Positions 20,982-32,741 of a DNA stretch of 64,000 nt are shown here, in pieces. The position numbers and the translations under genes were made by a program. The notes under the pieces were generated by a model. The model ran no database searches, was not told the DNA's origin, and saw only the letters and a list, made by a program, of their open reading frames with translations. The stretch is taken from NCBI GenBank assembly GCA_032622095.1, contig CP136066.1, forward strand, positions 102,879,319-102,943,318. The letters are read 5' to 3'. Position 1 is the stretch's first letter. Each line of letters starts with the position of its first letter. This DNA comes from Siphonodentalium dalli (Eukaryota; Mollusca; Scaphopoda; Gadilida; Siphonodentaliidae).

Positions 20982-21652
20982 ACCTCTTTTGTTGGTGCAA
21001 TTTTTGAAGGCCCATTAATATGGACTGACCTAAGTTATAGTTCTTTAGTTCGTCCATTTTCAGTGATTCTCGGTCAGACAGATTTACTCTTATGGGCAAA
21101 ATAACTTGACCAGAGCCATCTTTGATGTGCAATCCTTGTTTTTTTTATGCTGACTCGAGTTTCCCTACACAAATTCAAGAAGCGTAACTCTATATATATA
21201 TATAGTTGCTTCTAACCTTTACATGATTATGTAACATTAAGTTTTGAAGAACATTATAATCGATCAATTTTGGTATTGTATTTTTCTGAGATTTTAAATT
21301 GTGAGATGTGGAGGATGCTTTATTACAGTCATCTCCTTTGATTGTTACTTCTGAATCAGAAGAATTTATTTAAGAAATGAATGTAGTGGGTGTGTGTGTT
21401 ATTGGGGGATACGGCACTGGTCATTGACACATGCACCCACTACATTGATTTATATAGCTTTATGATGATCAATTCCCATAAAAAAAGCTGAGTATTCTTA
21501 TTTATTTTCACAAAATTTGGTGATAATTTGAGTCTAGCCCACGCAGTACATTACGTCAACCCAATATCAGATTTCGAAACTCTTAGCTACGATAATGTGA
21601 TCGATATAAATAACTGGCTTCAGATGTAATTTGGCTGAAAAGTACTCCCAAT
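20982..21652. other. Intron DNA, nothing recognised
   Basis: AT-rich, with a (TA)n run near 21190. No exon or element end is supported. Confidence 0.3.
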
Positions 21653-21906
21653 CAAGCCTTGAAATAGTGTGTCTGTCATTTGCAGAATGAGGTCCCCAGA
21701 GGGTGAATTTAGTGACGCTACCCCACATAGCGGGTTAGCATCACCAAATTCACCCTCTGGGGACCTCATTCTGCTTACACCTCAGCAGAATGAGGTTCCC
21801 AGAGGGTGAATTTGGTGATGCTACCCCACATAGCGGGTTAGCATCACTAAATCCACCCTCTGGGGACCTCATTCTGCAAATGACAGACACACTATTTCAA
21901 GGCTTG
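21653..21906. repeat. Two-scale palindromic (foldback) element
   Basis: The outer arms CAAGCCTTGAAATAGTGTGT and ACACACTATTTCAAGGCTTG are perfect inverse copies. Between them are two 93-bp direct repeats (21682-21774 and 21785-21877). Each is itself a hairpin with about 38-bp arms (GCAGAATGAGGTCCCCAGAG and its inverse) around CCCCACATAGCGGG. The whole can fold as one long hairpin or as two. A decayed copy is at 6645-6880. Confidence 0.85.
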
Positions 21907-22428
21907 CGCCCAATTATTCTGCTGACCGTGTTTAGTGATTAGTTCAGATTAGGTCAACGGTTTGTAACTTCCTGTTTGTGATGCAATTTTCTACCGGGTG
22001 ACCCAATTGGCAGAACTTTGACCAATCACCAAACATGATTTAGTGTAACACAGATGGGCTATGTAAATATTTAAGTGTACTTTCATACGAATATGTTCCA
22101 ATGATCCATTTTCTTCTGTTCCAGATGAGAATTTACACATGATCATTATTTATAAACGAACATCGATAGTTAACAAATTTCAAAAATATATGGTATATGA
22201 AATTTCTCATATACTGTATCTATATGATACTCAAAGCAGTCACTAGTATTCACATTACTATTTCACATCATTGAGCCTGTTACAGTACACTTCGGCTCTG
22301 CATAGCAAGCAATTAATTCCAGCATTTGGTAGGCTGTTAATATGTCATGCTTTTAACACATTTAATAAAATACTTTATCATAGATCTTAGAGAAAAATTC
22401 ATAACATGACATGTCATTAATTTTTTAG
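21907..22428. other. Intron DNA, nothing recognised
   Basis: AT-rich intron sequence up to the exon-7 acceptor. No element ends seen. Confidence 0.3.
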
Positions 22429-22528
22429 GCAGTTTTGGTTTAGGCATTCCCACTAGTATTGAAGAGGTAATCGTGACAACAGAGCCTTTTATTCACGAAG
22501 AACCACCACCAGAAACTGATGTTCAACC
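22429..22528 (+). CDS. TRERF1-like: Exon 7: acidic linker before ELM2
   Basis: The acceptor TTTTTTAG precedes 22429 and the donor GTGAGT follows 22528. The exon is 100 nt. It completes a Gly codon begun in exon 6 and encodes SFGLGIPTSIEEVIVTTEP followed by an acidic, proline-containing stretch ending in DVQP, with the last codon split. The position just before the ELM2 signature and the phase agreement on both sides support it. Confidence 0.82.
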
Positions 22529-22719
22529 GTGAGTATACAAGGCTTGAGAAGATTATATGTTCTGTTGGAGTTATATATTAGAGAATTCAATGGCCTATAG
22601 GTATCCTTCAAAGTTTTATTGGTCAAGTTTTTATCAAAACTCAACTCATGGTTTCGCGAGGGATGGTTTGTAGGTGGCAATAAACCTAACTAACAGCAGT
22701 TTATTGATTGATTCTGACA

Positions 22720-23050
22720 ATTTTTGGTATTTGAGTTAATTGTCATTTGCAACAGCTGTACATACACAGAGATTCGGGTCTGCCCACACTTTCTAACCGG
22801 AGTTATGCCACTTGTTTCTATTTATAGAAATTGTATGTTCATTAGCGCAATAACTTGAACAAACATCAATCAATTTCATTCATATTTGGTATATGGATCT
22901 TTCACAACAAAATATCGATCGAGTTCGAAAATCAGTTTTGTCCGATTTCTTTTATCTGAGTTACGGCCATTCGTTTGTCTATTTTTTGCCATTTTGGGAA
23001 ATTTTATGTCCGTTAAGCCATTACAAATTTAAGTCTGGGTTCACGGGCCC
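22720..23050. repeat. Remnant of a pearl/Helentron-like element
   Basis: ATAACTTGAACAAACATCAA, TTCATATTTGGTATATGGAT and ATCGAGTTCGAAAATCAG recur at 23940-24180 and 32390-32590. No coding content. Confidence 0.5.
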
Positions 23051-23939
23051 CGCCCGCATTACTAAAAGTCTGCCGCATCAAAACTATTTATCGCAATCTC
23101 AATTTTTTTTTTTCCCTCCATACGCTAGTGATAGGGACTTATTTTTGGATCACCGGTCACATTTTTAAGAGACATGTTTTGATAGCAATGGTGGGATACC
23201 AGTTATCTTTTTGTTAATTAAAAAATAAAAATGAAGTTATTCACAAATACCTTCTTCTTGAAGTTACTCCCAATTACTTCAACCAATTTATCAGAACTGT
23301 CACTTTGACACCACATGCACAGACATGTACCCACATCAGCAGCCATCAGACTCAGTACAAAAGTATAATATGGTATAAACTGGTATATAGGATTCTTGTG
23401 GCACACTAGAAAAATAACTTCAGTGTCACTGAGAATTGTTCCCGATGGTTGATATTCATGGGCATTGCAATTGCAGTAAATAAATACATGCAGAGCAATT
23501 TATGGCACTGCTACATTTGAATCAGCTTTCTCAGAATTCCTAATTCAATTGTCAGAAGTTTTTGTGGTGTGTGTTTCTCTACATGTGTGGCTCATTGTAC
23601 AGTTCTGATATTTGGTGGGAGACATTGAGCGGTTCTGAACTTCTTACTTTATAAACCATATCCCTAACCCTATCATGAATATAACCAGACAAAACTCATG
23701 CTATGCCTTTCCTCAATAGCCATTTAGAGCCATGCTTTGGGAATTGGGGCAACAGAGGTGTCCGAATATACCCAAGTATTGAGCTATACATGTGATTACA
23801 CAGAGACAAGTTGTATTACCTGGAATCATGAAAAAAGATTTTTCGATTTTGAGGTATGTTTTGAAGAATTTAAAATAAATAATAAATATAAAAAGCCTCC
23901 TCTCTCATCAAATTTTTTAGACATAATGGCCAGTGAACC

Positions 23940-24190
23940 CAGACTTTAAATTTTAATGGCCTTAGCACGATAACTTAAACATCAACCAATTTAATTCATA
24001 TTTGGTACATGTATCTTTTACAACAATATCTCACAATATATCAAACGAGTTCGAAAACCAGATTTGTCCGATCCGTTTTACCTGAGTTACAGATCTTAGT
24101 CTATTTTTATTTTTTTTAGCAATTTTAGGAGTTATGTCCGTTGGCACAATAACTCGAACAAACATCAACCAATTGAATTTTCACTATGTA
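23940..24190. repeat. Remnant of a pearl/Helentron-like element
   Basis: Two diverged copies of the core text (CACGATAACTTAAACATCAA and CACAATAACTCGAACAAACA) in tandem. They match 22840-23000 and 32430-32590. Confidence 0.5.
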
Positions 24191-24283
24191 CAGACATCTC
24201 TCCATCTCAGCTTTCTCAAATATCAACAGATTAATTTGAATAATTTGGAATGGTGATAGGTCAATATGAGTGAAAGGATACAC

Positions 24284-24942
24284 CAGGGTTTCCGCTATGG
24301 CGGCAGAGGATCCCTTTTTGGGCCCCATTCCCCCAGCCAATTTTTCCCCTTCTGTCATACCACAGGACATATTACAGATGTATACAGGACTATTACAGGT
24401 ATAAAGATGTTTACTTCTCAATTTCGTTTGGACAATACTAAGACATTTAAATAGTTGACAACTTTATTTGATAATTATAGCAAGAATACACACTCGGACC
24501 GATCTAACACGAACTGAGGAAGTGATCAAAACCGACATCGCTAGAACACATGCTTCGGAGTCCGCTGGTTACGTTGCTGCGGTTAGGTTACGAAAAATGA
24601 CTGCCGTTAATTTAATCATGTTATATTCCGGTACGTTTTGCATCCGAACTTTCTGCCGAGTCTTGAATAGTGGTCGTTTAACTTCCAACGGGCGTGTTTC
24701 TGTATACAGCAATTAATTTTTATCTAATAAATTTTCGATGTTTTAAAGTTATTGCGGTTGATAGCATAGTAACTTAGGTAGAAAATGGATGCAAAACGAT
24801 CAGCAAATCTACTCTCTTTTTCTTCTATTGGCCGATACAACAAAAGTAGGTCCGCTAGTGTTTCCACAACATTGAAAACATTGACTGCATTTTCCCCCTC
24901 GGCTGATACAGGACCCGTTCCCCAAAACCTAGCGGAAAGCCT
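24284..24942. mobile_element. Non-autonomous hAT element, 0.66 kb
   Basis: An 8-bp target duplication GGATACAC lies at 24276-24283 and 24943-24950. The ends CAGGGTTTCCGC and GCGGAAAGCCT are inverse with one mismatch. Two short frames inside (24468-24716 and 24785-24973) show no transposase motif. Confidence 0.8.
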
Positions 24943-25257
24943 GGATACACTGTATCCATTGATTTCCTCATAGTGACGGACCTTCTTGGATTTAGAAAAT
25001 ATTTATTTTTTCCATCCATACAAATATATAGTTACCCACTACTAAACTGAGCATCAGGAGCATATGACATGCTTGGCATTGCACTTGTATTATTTTAACA
25101 GGAAATAAAATCCCAATTATCTATAAATTCAAAATTTCATATTTTCATATATTGAAAAATGTTGTGTATTGGTTAATAATGGACCATGATTTTTTGGGAA
25201 AATTTATTAATTTTTGTTTCCAATTTTGTGATTATAATTACATTTATTATCTTTCAG

Positions 25258-25307
25258 GCATATTAATATTGGTACACAATTCCAAGCTGCGCTTCCACCC
25301 TATAATC
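25258..25307 (+). CDS. TRERF1-like: Exon 8: start of ELM2 domain
   Basis: The acceptor TTATCTTTCAG precedes 25258 and the donor GTGAGT follows 25307. The exon is only 50 nt and would be missed by open-frame length filters. With the split codons it encodes PHINIGTQFQAALPPYN. The INIG-x-x-FQA-x-LP pattern is the start of ELM2, as in the family's INVGxxFQAEIP. The entering and leaving split codons match exons 7 and 9. Confidence 0.88.
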
Positions 25308-25769
25308 GTGAGTTAATTTTCTAACTTAGAAGTTCTCAAAGCATTCTGGTTAATTACAGTTTATACAAAGAAAATCAAAATTAATCTCCACTCAATCTTG
25401 AAGAAGATATGAAAAGCCACAATAATATGTCAAAATAAAACAATAATTGAAAAAATAAATCATTAGCCTACCTGTCGACCCTAAGTTTTTCGGGCCTCTA
25501 ACCTGAACCAGACATTTCAATTTCTTTGGCCTTAATAACATGACGCTGATTTGTTGGTTAGATGGCATAGTGCTTTAATAGTCTTTCATTTACTCGGTGA
25601 ATTTCCCAGTGTGAGTTGGTGAAATTGTTTGCACTAAAATGGGATCCAAAGTGAGTGGTCAGGCGGCAGATGATCACATCAGCTTTGTCATAAGAAGCTA
25701 CCAAACGATATATATACACTGCGCTGAATAATGTTAACTATAGTTTTTTGTTTGTTTTTTATCATTTTT

Positions 25770-26210
25770 ATGTTTACCCATACCATGTATGGTAAACATA
25801 GTGTCGTTGTCCGGATTGACCACTCGTCGTTCGTCCGTCCGTCCGTCCGTCTGTCCGTCCGTCTGTCCGTCCGTCTGTCCGTCCGTCCGTAGACACTTTA
25901 CGTGTAATGCGATAACTCAAACATTTTTTACCTGATCAAAACCAAATTTTGTATATGGGGTTTTCAGCCCAAAATACAGATCGAGTTCGAATATGGGTTT
26001 GATCCAACTTTTTTGTACAGAGTTATGGCCCTTTTTCGACTTAGAATTCACGCATTCTGCCATAACTCAAACATTTTTTATCTGATCGGAACCAAATTTG
26101 GTATGTGAGTTTCTCGGCCCAAAATACAGATCGAGTTCGAATATGGGTTTGATCCGATTAATTTTAAAGGAGTTATGACCCTTTTTCGAAAAAAATTTGA
26201 AAAATTGAAT
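25770..26210. mobile_element. Pearl/Helentron-like element with microsatellite and 150-bp repeats
   Basis: A palindrome TATGTTTACC...GGTAAACATA at the left is followed by a (GTCC)n/(GTCT)n block at 25830-25890. Two 150-bp repeats then start near 25911 and 26061, with CATAACTCAAACATTTTTTA and CAGATCGAGTTCGAATATGG. The right end is not defined and may extend to about 26525. Confidence 0.6.
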
Positions 26211-26525
26211 TGATTTTTTTTTAAATTTATTTTTAACTTTTATAATAATAATAAAAAAAATGTCATTGACATTGTCATTTGTTTTCATTTAGATATTGAT
26301 GATTATGATAAAAAGATTTCCAATGTGTCCCTTTAATTTTTTTAAATAAGTTAAAAAAAATTGAAAAACTAACACCATTATAACTCTGCCAAGGGTACCC
26401 CGAATCACCACACCAAATTTGATTAAATCGGTCCAAAATCTTGTGTTATGTACTGGTAAATCTGTTTGGAGCAACATTAAATCCAATTCACCAATTGCCT
26501 TTGGACTTGTGCCAATGTGCAAATA

Positions 26526-27419
26526 ATCTGATACATAAGGCTATGGCATCTAATTTAAAATAAAGATTCAACAATAAACATCACATGCTATTAACAGTAG
26601 ACATGGACATCTGTGCTGCTATATAATTGATATTAATGGGTCAGTGGTGAGGTTGCTTATCTGTATACTAGGACACATTATTATTGTAAACTTAAATTGG
26701 ACTCTCTTAACCCAAGTATTCCATGTCCAGGTCACACCTACACATTTAACCCATGGGCTTGCTGGCTGTGGCGGTTTAGCATTACAGATTCTGTACCAGT
26801 GCATTCTCTTATATAAATGCCAGTGACCCATAAATTCCAATAATTTGTGTTATGTACATTTGTCTATAATAGTACATAACAGTATACTCTATAATTGAAC
26901 ACCAAAACTCTCATTTATCCGATCATATTAAATTTTTATCGCCAAGGGATGGGTTAACATCTGCCGATCGTGATCGGCCTCTCGTTTATTTGAACCAGAA
27001 AAAACAGCAACATACATAACATGTGTAATACAATATAAACCTGCAAGTATAATATACGTACAACATGATTCAATAGTATATATGTGGTTTGTATTGCATT
27101 CAGTTTAGCTGAAATCACTGGTTCTATTTTAAGAGGAAAGAAAAGGGTATATGTATATATAATATATATATACAAGGATGGTTAATAAGATATAGAATAA
27201 TGAATATAGTTGGGAGAAAATAGCGTCTTTACATGAGTTCATTGAGAAAAGTTAAATTGTGGTATTTCATGCAAAACATCTTAGTTGTATTTTAATGTGA
27301 TGTTAACTATAGTTAGGTACTTCGTCAAGTTGTTTCCTGTAACATCATACCAGGGTTGTTCGATTTGCATTTCATATTATTGTGTTATCACTTAATCAAC
27401 TGGAATATTGTTGTAATCA
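26526..27419. other. Intron DNA, nothing recognised
   Basis: AT-rich sequence with short frames on both strands and no family motif. A TATATA run lies near 27150. Confidence 0.3.
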
Positions 27420-27423
27420 TTAA

Positions 27424-27678
27424 CCCTTCCATGACTGGAGATTCCTGAAATTTTGCGAAAACCCTGTGCCAATGCAGTCGTTAATATATGCGAGTCTCCC
27501 ATAGGAAGCATCGCATATATAAGAGAATGCATTAGCCTGACAATATTTACCTTGACCATGTAAGCCAGTGCATTCTCTTATATATGCGTGGCTCCGTATG
27601 GGAGACTCGCATATATAAGAGAATGCACTGGCACTTGGTCTTTAATGCTGCACCAGCACAGCTCCCGTCATGAAAGGG
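27424..27678. mobile_element. piggyBac-type MITE, family A, copy 2
   Basis: TTAA at 27420-27423 and 27679-27682. The ends CCCTTCCATGAC and GTCATGAAAGGG are inverse with one mismatch. The inside repeats GCATATATAAGAGAATGCA in both orientations. It is closely related to 1868-2130. Confidence 0.88.
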
Positions 27679-27740
27679 TTAAGCTCAACATTTTATTTAT
27701 CATGGTGGCTCTCTATTTGTTTATTCATAATTCTTTGCAG

Positions 27741-27827
27741 CTAATAAACTAGCTGCCCATAGGACAGTTGGTAAAGAAGACTTACTCTGGGAATCAAGTG
27801 TGATGACTGATATTACAGATGAGGATG
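27741..27827 (+). CDS. TRERF1-like: Exon 9: ELM2 domain, middle part
   Basis: The acceptor TTCTTTGCAG precedes 27741 and the donor GTGAGT follows 27827. The exon is 87 nt and encodes NKLAAHRTVGKEDLLWESS followed by an acidic stretch ending ITDED. The LLWESS segment occupies the place of the LVWKP motif of TRERF1-type ELM2 domains. Both split codons agree with the neighbouring exons. Confidence 0.82.
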
Positions 27828-28029
27828 GTGAGTGGGTTGTGATCAGGGTTTACACTGGTCAGATAATTCATTGAATTTCTCTGGCCATTTTTCAGAAACT
27901 TCAGCTAAATTGAAAAACCAAAATTTTGAATCATTGCGAAAACCAAAACAAAAACAAATATATAAAACAAAAATAAAAAAATTACAATGGAAATGTGTAC
28001 GGATGGGAACTACAAAAACTTAAATACAG

Positions 28030-28535
28030 CAATGCTCTAATAATTTACCCCCTTGAGTGTGTTCGCGAATGTACCGCACACTTTGGCCGAAACAGATTTG
28101 AGAACCATGGTTGACTGATGGTAGCCTATGTCATGACCATGATCGACTTATGGTAATGTAATGTAATGGTTTATATATTCAACTGCAGAAGCATGGTTTT
28201 AAAACAGATTGAGTGATTTCAATGAGTTTAGCCTGGAGTAGATTTCGGAATTGATATTTTCGAACGTAATCAACTACCTTGCGACGTCGCATTCATGCCA
28301 TGCTCCTTCATCTGATGTAATTGTTGCCAATTCAGAGGACCTGTAACTATGTGTGACAGTTCCCATATCAGCTCACATCACTGCTGATTCTATGGCTTTT
28401 TCTATGGCATGGCCTTTTGCCGTAGTTACTAGTAATTTCAAGGGCTGCTAATATGGCAGTACTAAAGAGTTATCAAAGCATGTAAGTGTAAATGCTGTTT
28501 TCTTTTTGTTCTGGTCCCACAAATGCATGTGGTTA
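28030..28535. other. Intron DNA with possible element remnants
   Basis: No exon seen. TTTCAAGGGCTGCTAATATGG near 28436 resembles the end of the dispersed satellite relative at 1698-1790, but the match is short. Confidence 0.3.
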
Positions 28536-28606
28536 ATTTAATAATAGACCATTCCAATGTATAGTTTTGTAGCTGAATTGAAGATTCCATTCAGTATAGA
28601 AAGGGA
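28536..28606. mobile_element. piggyBac-type MITE, family B, partial
   Basis: AATAGACCATTCCAATGTAT and CATTCAGTATAGAAAGGG match family B ends and interior (9440-9712 and the inverse of 4222-4440). The terminal TTAA has decayed to ATAA. The left end was not found. Confidence 0.5.
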
Positions 28607-28807
28607 TAAATCGCTTGATTTAAATCAACCAACACTGTATCCGGGTTTTGCTTGTTCCAATGCTTTTGATTTTTGCGTTGAATCTATTGATCGTATGTTT
28701 TATCCTTGTCACGCATTACTGCCACAATTTTGCTTGTCCAATGATGCTATATCAAATGGTTTATTAAATAATGAATATGCTCCCATCTTATTTGAGTCTT
28801 TTTAGAG

Positions 28808-28941
28808 CAATGATGAATTATGCTCCATCTATTTTAGTACAATGCTATCAGGATTTTGCTTGCTCCAGTGCTATTAAAGGAAATGGTTGTAATGTTGAAT
28901 ACGCTCTACATTTGCTCTATATTGCCAAAGGAAATATCGCC
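28808..28941 (+). CDS. TRERF1-like: Exon 10: ELM2 helical core (ACSS...ALHLL)
   Basis: The donor GTAAGT follows 28941. Two AGs compete at the acceptor (TTTTTAGAG). Only the second, with the exon starting at 28808, keeps the frame with exon 9. The exon encodes AMMNYAPSILVQ, then DFACSSAIKGNGCNVEYALH and LLYIAKGNIA. This is the ELM2 signature ACSS-x-x-x-x-G-x-G-x-N-x-EYALH-x-L-x-x-A-K-G-(D/N). In HDAC-binding ELM2-SANT proteins this helical part lies against the deacetylase (family knowledge). The exon ends in phase 0. Confidence 0.9.
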
Positions 28942-29045
28942 GTAAGTACCCTGTCTTGTGTCCAGCATTGTAGCATGCTTGGTAATGGTAATCTTTTTCA
29001 TATTTACCCACTGCGAGTCCCGTATGTCCTCTAAGAAGTTTTATT

Positions 29046-31026
29046 TGCCCCCGATCTCCGATGGAGATTTGGGGGTATATAGTGGAGCCCTCCGTCCGTA
29101 CGAACGTTTCAACTCATAACTTTGGTTTCGCTAATTCAATTCAGTTGATCTTTGGTATGCCAATAGACCAGCCGGGGGGACAAGATTTCCCCATAGCCGT
29201 GGTTTCGTCCGCCCATTTTTTCCAGAGTTACGCCCCTTTTTGGACTTTTTGGTTTCCAGATGATAACTTGATTTTGGATTGTTTATTTGCAAAACCCGTT
29301 TTTTTTGTGTATTACCAATATCGCAATACAGGTCAAGGTAAAATTTTGGTTCAATCGGATAATTTTTGTGAGAGTTATGACCCTTTTTCCGACTTAAAAA
29401 ATTCATATTTTTTTTTTAGAAAATTAGAAAATTCAGTTTTCCTTAGTGTTGAAACGATTAGTGGTTTTGAGGAATCGACTAGTCGCCAGAGGGAATCGAC
29501 TACTAGTCGACTAGTCGGACCCCTTCCGAAACTTACCGTTTTGTGCTCATATACGTATATAATTTGCCGTTTGTTTTGAGTACCAGTAACCAATCCGACA
29601 GAGTCAAACAAAAGTTACAATATAAATGTTATAACAGCTGTAGTGCATACAAGCCTTTTATGCTCGCAGATGTCATGTACATATATCGGACACGGAATGT
29701 GGTAAAGTTCCCTGTAAATATAGAGTCCGCCTATATTAAAAATGGGCCATGCATTGCGTACATAATGTTGTTCCTTGTATTCATTGCAAGATCACGATAT
29801 GACATAGCTTAATCACGGAGTCATTTTCCCGCCAAAACGCACGTGTTTTCACTGTTTGATTTGATCGCGTACATAATTGTCTCTCGTGCATGGTACATTG
29901 TAAATATATATACAATTTTACTCGCGAGTCCCCGAATACACAATCGATCGTGTCAGTTTCGGAAATAAAACTGCGCAGACCAGCGATGTTAATAGTACAT
30001 TTCAATGTGATGTCGTAAGTTCTATATTTAGCCCGATTCCAGGAATTTGTGTCATCCAGATTACGTTTCTGGGAACAGCTTTGTCACCGCCCAATTCCAC
30101 GAAGGATTTAAGTTTGAGGTGCTAAAATACATTGTAATTTTTCACAAACCGTAGCCCATAAACGACTGGGATTTCCGAAGTGACTCGCCAGTTTAGTTCG
30201 AAATACGCGACGCTATTCGATGCATAGCATGGCCGACCGCGGGTTGGCTTTATATTTATATCTATAATACAATATATCTAGAACGTGCGATCGTATACGC
30301 TCACCCATGCGTCAGTTGATGCATGAGGTGGTTGTAAAAAAATATCACACAATTTTACAAATAAACTTTAAAGGTATACTGACATAGTGCTTCAATAAAC
30401 TATAATAAATTGGATTTGTTATTAAACTTAAAACTTAATAATGTCACCTCGCAACTAACTTGATTGAAGTTGAGTCCTGCACACCTGCAAACACGTTGAA
30501 CAGTTATCACTCAGATCAATTCCGTCACGCCGAAATAGACACGGTTGCGATAGGCGCTGATTCTTTGAAGTTGATTATCAAAGCCGGTCGTCTCAAAGAA
30601 TAAGCCGCCGTGGCGCCGACAAATACATTGAGTTGAGGTCATTGGGTTTCGCGCTCGTGCATGACCACCAAATACTGAAAGCAGTTATGGCATCAAAGGG
30701 ACAACAAAGAAGGCTTTAGCTAATTGTGATTGTGTATTTCGATAGCCTGATTGTTTAAATTGTCCAGTAATTCGACAACGGCAGCAACGGCACTGCTTTC
30801 GCGATGGCATAATGGTGGTGGGTGTGTTCCGACTAGTCGACTAGCCGATTTCGGAATCGACTAATTTAATAATCGCGTCGATTTCGATTAGTCGATTAAT
30901 CGTTTCAACACTAGTTTTCCTTCTATTTTTGTGGCACCTGACCAAATTTGAAGCTAATATAGAACAACATGTGGCATTTTTATAGCGCTTAACCAGAAAG
31001 TTTCTCTGATTGTACAGTCGGGGGCA
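29046..31026. mobile_element. Pearl/Helentron-like element split by a hAT
   Basis: TGCCCCCGA at 29046-29054 and TCGGGGGCA at 31018-31026 are inverse ends. Core text such as CAGAGTTACGCCCCTTTTTG and GAGAGTTATGACCCTTTTTC resembles other pearl-like copies in the window. The 1470-bp hAT at 29444-30913 interrupts it, leaving about 0.5 kb. Confidence 0.6.
29444..30913. mobile_element. Non-autonomous hAT element, 1.5 kb
   Basis: An 8-bp target duplication GTTTTCCT lies at 29436-29443 and 30914-30921. The ends TAGTGTTGAAACGATTA and (T)AATCGTTTCAACACTA are inverse. Subterminal CGACTAGTCG repeats lie at both sides. No transposase frame is seen. Confidence 0.92.
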
Positions 31027-31279
31027 TTACCTCCGCCCAGCGGTGCACTTGTAAAATGTGTCATGTCGAGCGGCAACTTATCACAGTGAGTTATGTGGAG
31101 TGCTTCTGTAACAGTGTCCAAATGACATTGTTTGCATGTTCCGTTCTGGTGTTATCCCTCATTATTAATCAAGAAATCTACTTGTTTTATGTCCACCGTG
31201 CGGATATCAATTGTTTATCAGATCCCAGTGAAATTTGGAATGAAAGTTTAGCAATGCTTACATAAGAGGGTCCAATCAC

Positions 31280-31873
31280 GCCCTCATTTTCTGCTCTAAT
31301 TTTCTTTCTAATTTGGTTTCCTTCCTGCCCATGTTTTAATTTGGCACTGAAGAAGTATGTCAACACCCATGGTTCAATTGTTTTTTTTATCCACTGCTCA
31401 CTACCTCTATTGCCTACATAAATGTTTTGTTTATTACGTCAATGTAGCTTTATTACCTCAACATAGCTTTATTAGGTTAGTACTACTTTCATGACATAAT
31501 TATAAGCAAATTGTGCAGGTAACTAGGAACGTCAACTGGCCTAAATAATGTCATTGTGATTATCAGAAGAATGTCGGCTTAGAATAACTTTAAAAAAGCC
31601 AATAAGCTATTTCACTCTAAGCTACACTTCGGTTTGCCCACGTCATGAAAGCTCTTTAGTTTTCTTTCCCTCATAAATGTAATGGTATCATCGAAGGAAC
31701 AAATGAAAAACTTCGGAAAATGATAGAATTCCCCCACAAAAGCCAAGATCTATTGGACTCAGCAGACCCTCGCCCAATAGATGCTCAAATCCCCCTCAAG
31801 CACATAAACCGTTTAAGCGATGGCACATATTCTATATATATATCTCACTGACTCATGTATTTTTATATTTCAG
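31280..31873. other. Intron DNA, nothing recognised
   Basis: No exon or element end is supported. AT-rich, leading to the exon-11 acceptor. Confidence 0.3.
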
Positions 31874-31949
31874 GATGCTTTATTAATGCTTATGAACACA
31901 AATCCCAAATTACCAAAGAGCCATTGTCTGTTAACTTATGAATATCAAG
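31874..31949 (+). CDS. TRERF1-like: Exon 11: end of ELM2 and linker to SANT
   Basis: The acceptor TTTATATTTCAG precedes 31874 and the donor GTGAGT follows 31949. The exon is 76 nt. It encodes DALLMLMNTNPKLPKSHCL then LTYEYQ. DALLMLM is the last ELM2 helix, like ALEMLL in relatives. TYEYQ aligns with the (Y)HYAG linker before SANT. It enters in phase 0 and leaves after the first base of a codon. Confidence 0.85.
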
Positions 31950-32029
31950 GTGAGTGTAGGAAGTAGTTATAATTCATTTTTGTGGTAGAATTTTAAAGAT
32001 ACATGCAGTGCCTAAGAACTGACTTTTTA

Positions 32030-32595
32030 TACGCCTGTTTAAAAAAAATGTTTATAGTCTATATCCATTTATCCACCCTTTCATAGTTCATTTCTGGATG
32101 ATAAAAGTTCAATTTTGGGTTCCATTTTTACCAGAGATATGGACATATTTCATTTTGGAATTTGGATTTTTCTTGGTTTCGAGACTATAACATCAGTTAA
32201 TGTTGACTGAATGGAAGATATTTGGTATGCAGTTTTGAAATCATAACGTACAGGTCAAGATTGATCTTTTGTTCTGTCCACCCATATTAGGTGCTCTATT
32301 TTAACACACTTTCTTTACTAAATACTCATTGATGAGTAGTTCCCTTATGAAATTTTCAGATAATAAGTTAAAAAATAAAAAAACATAGGCCGGCCCTTAG
32401 TTTGTCTATAGCAATTTTAAGGCTGTTAGCTTGATAACTTGAACCGATTTCATTAATATTTGGTATAGGGATTTCCATAACAATATCTCGATCAAGTTCA
32501 GAAACCAGGATTGTCTGAATTAATTTTTTTTACCTATAAGATCATTGGAATGATAACTTGAACAAATGTCAACCAATTTAAATTTTGCATCGTCC
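32030..32595. repeat. Remnant of a pearl/Helentron-like element
   Basis: TTATACGCCTGTTTAAAAAA at the left resembles the 13743 element start. Inside, GATAACTTGAACCGATTTCA and ATCTCGATCAAGTTCAG match the cores at 22840 and 23950. No coding content. Confidence 0.5.
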
Positions 32596-32652
32596 ACTTC
32601 TTGATTATATAAAAAGTAGAATCGATATATAAATAAATAATTTAATTTTCAG

Positions 32653-32741
32653 AAAAAGAGAACTGGACTGTTTCTGAGATAGAATCTTTCCAGCAAGCTC
32701 TGCATAAACATGATAAAGATTTCTTTGCTGTCTCAAGAGAG
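32653..32741 (+). CDS. TRERF1-like: Exon 12: first half of SANT domain
   Basis: The acceptor TTTAATTTTCAG precedes 32653 and the donor GTTTGT follows 32741. The exon is 89 nt and encodes EKENWTVSEIESFQQALHKH then DKDFFAVSRE. It shows the SANT pattern W-(S/T)-x-x-E-x-x-x-F-x-x-A-(x)n-(K)DF-x-x-(V)S. Phase matches exons 11 and 13. Confidence 0.9.

Noticed and set aside
29061..29579. 172-codon frame as a gene
   Set aside because: It runs across the boundary of a hAT insertion into a pearl-like element and has no recognisable domain.
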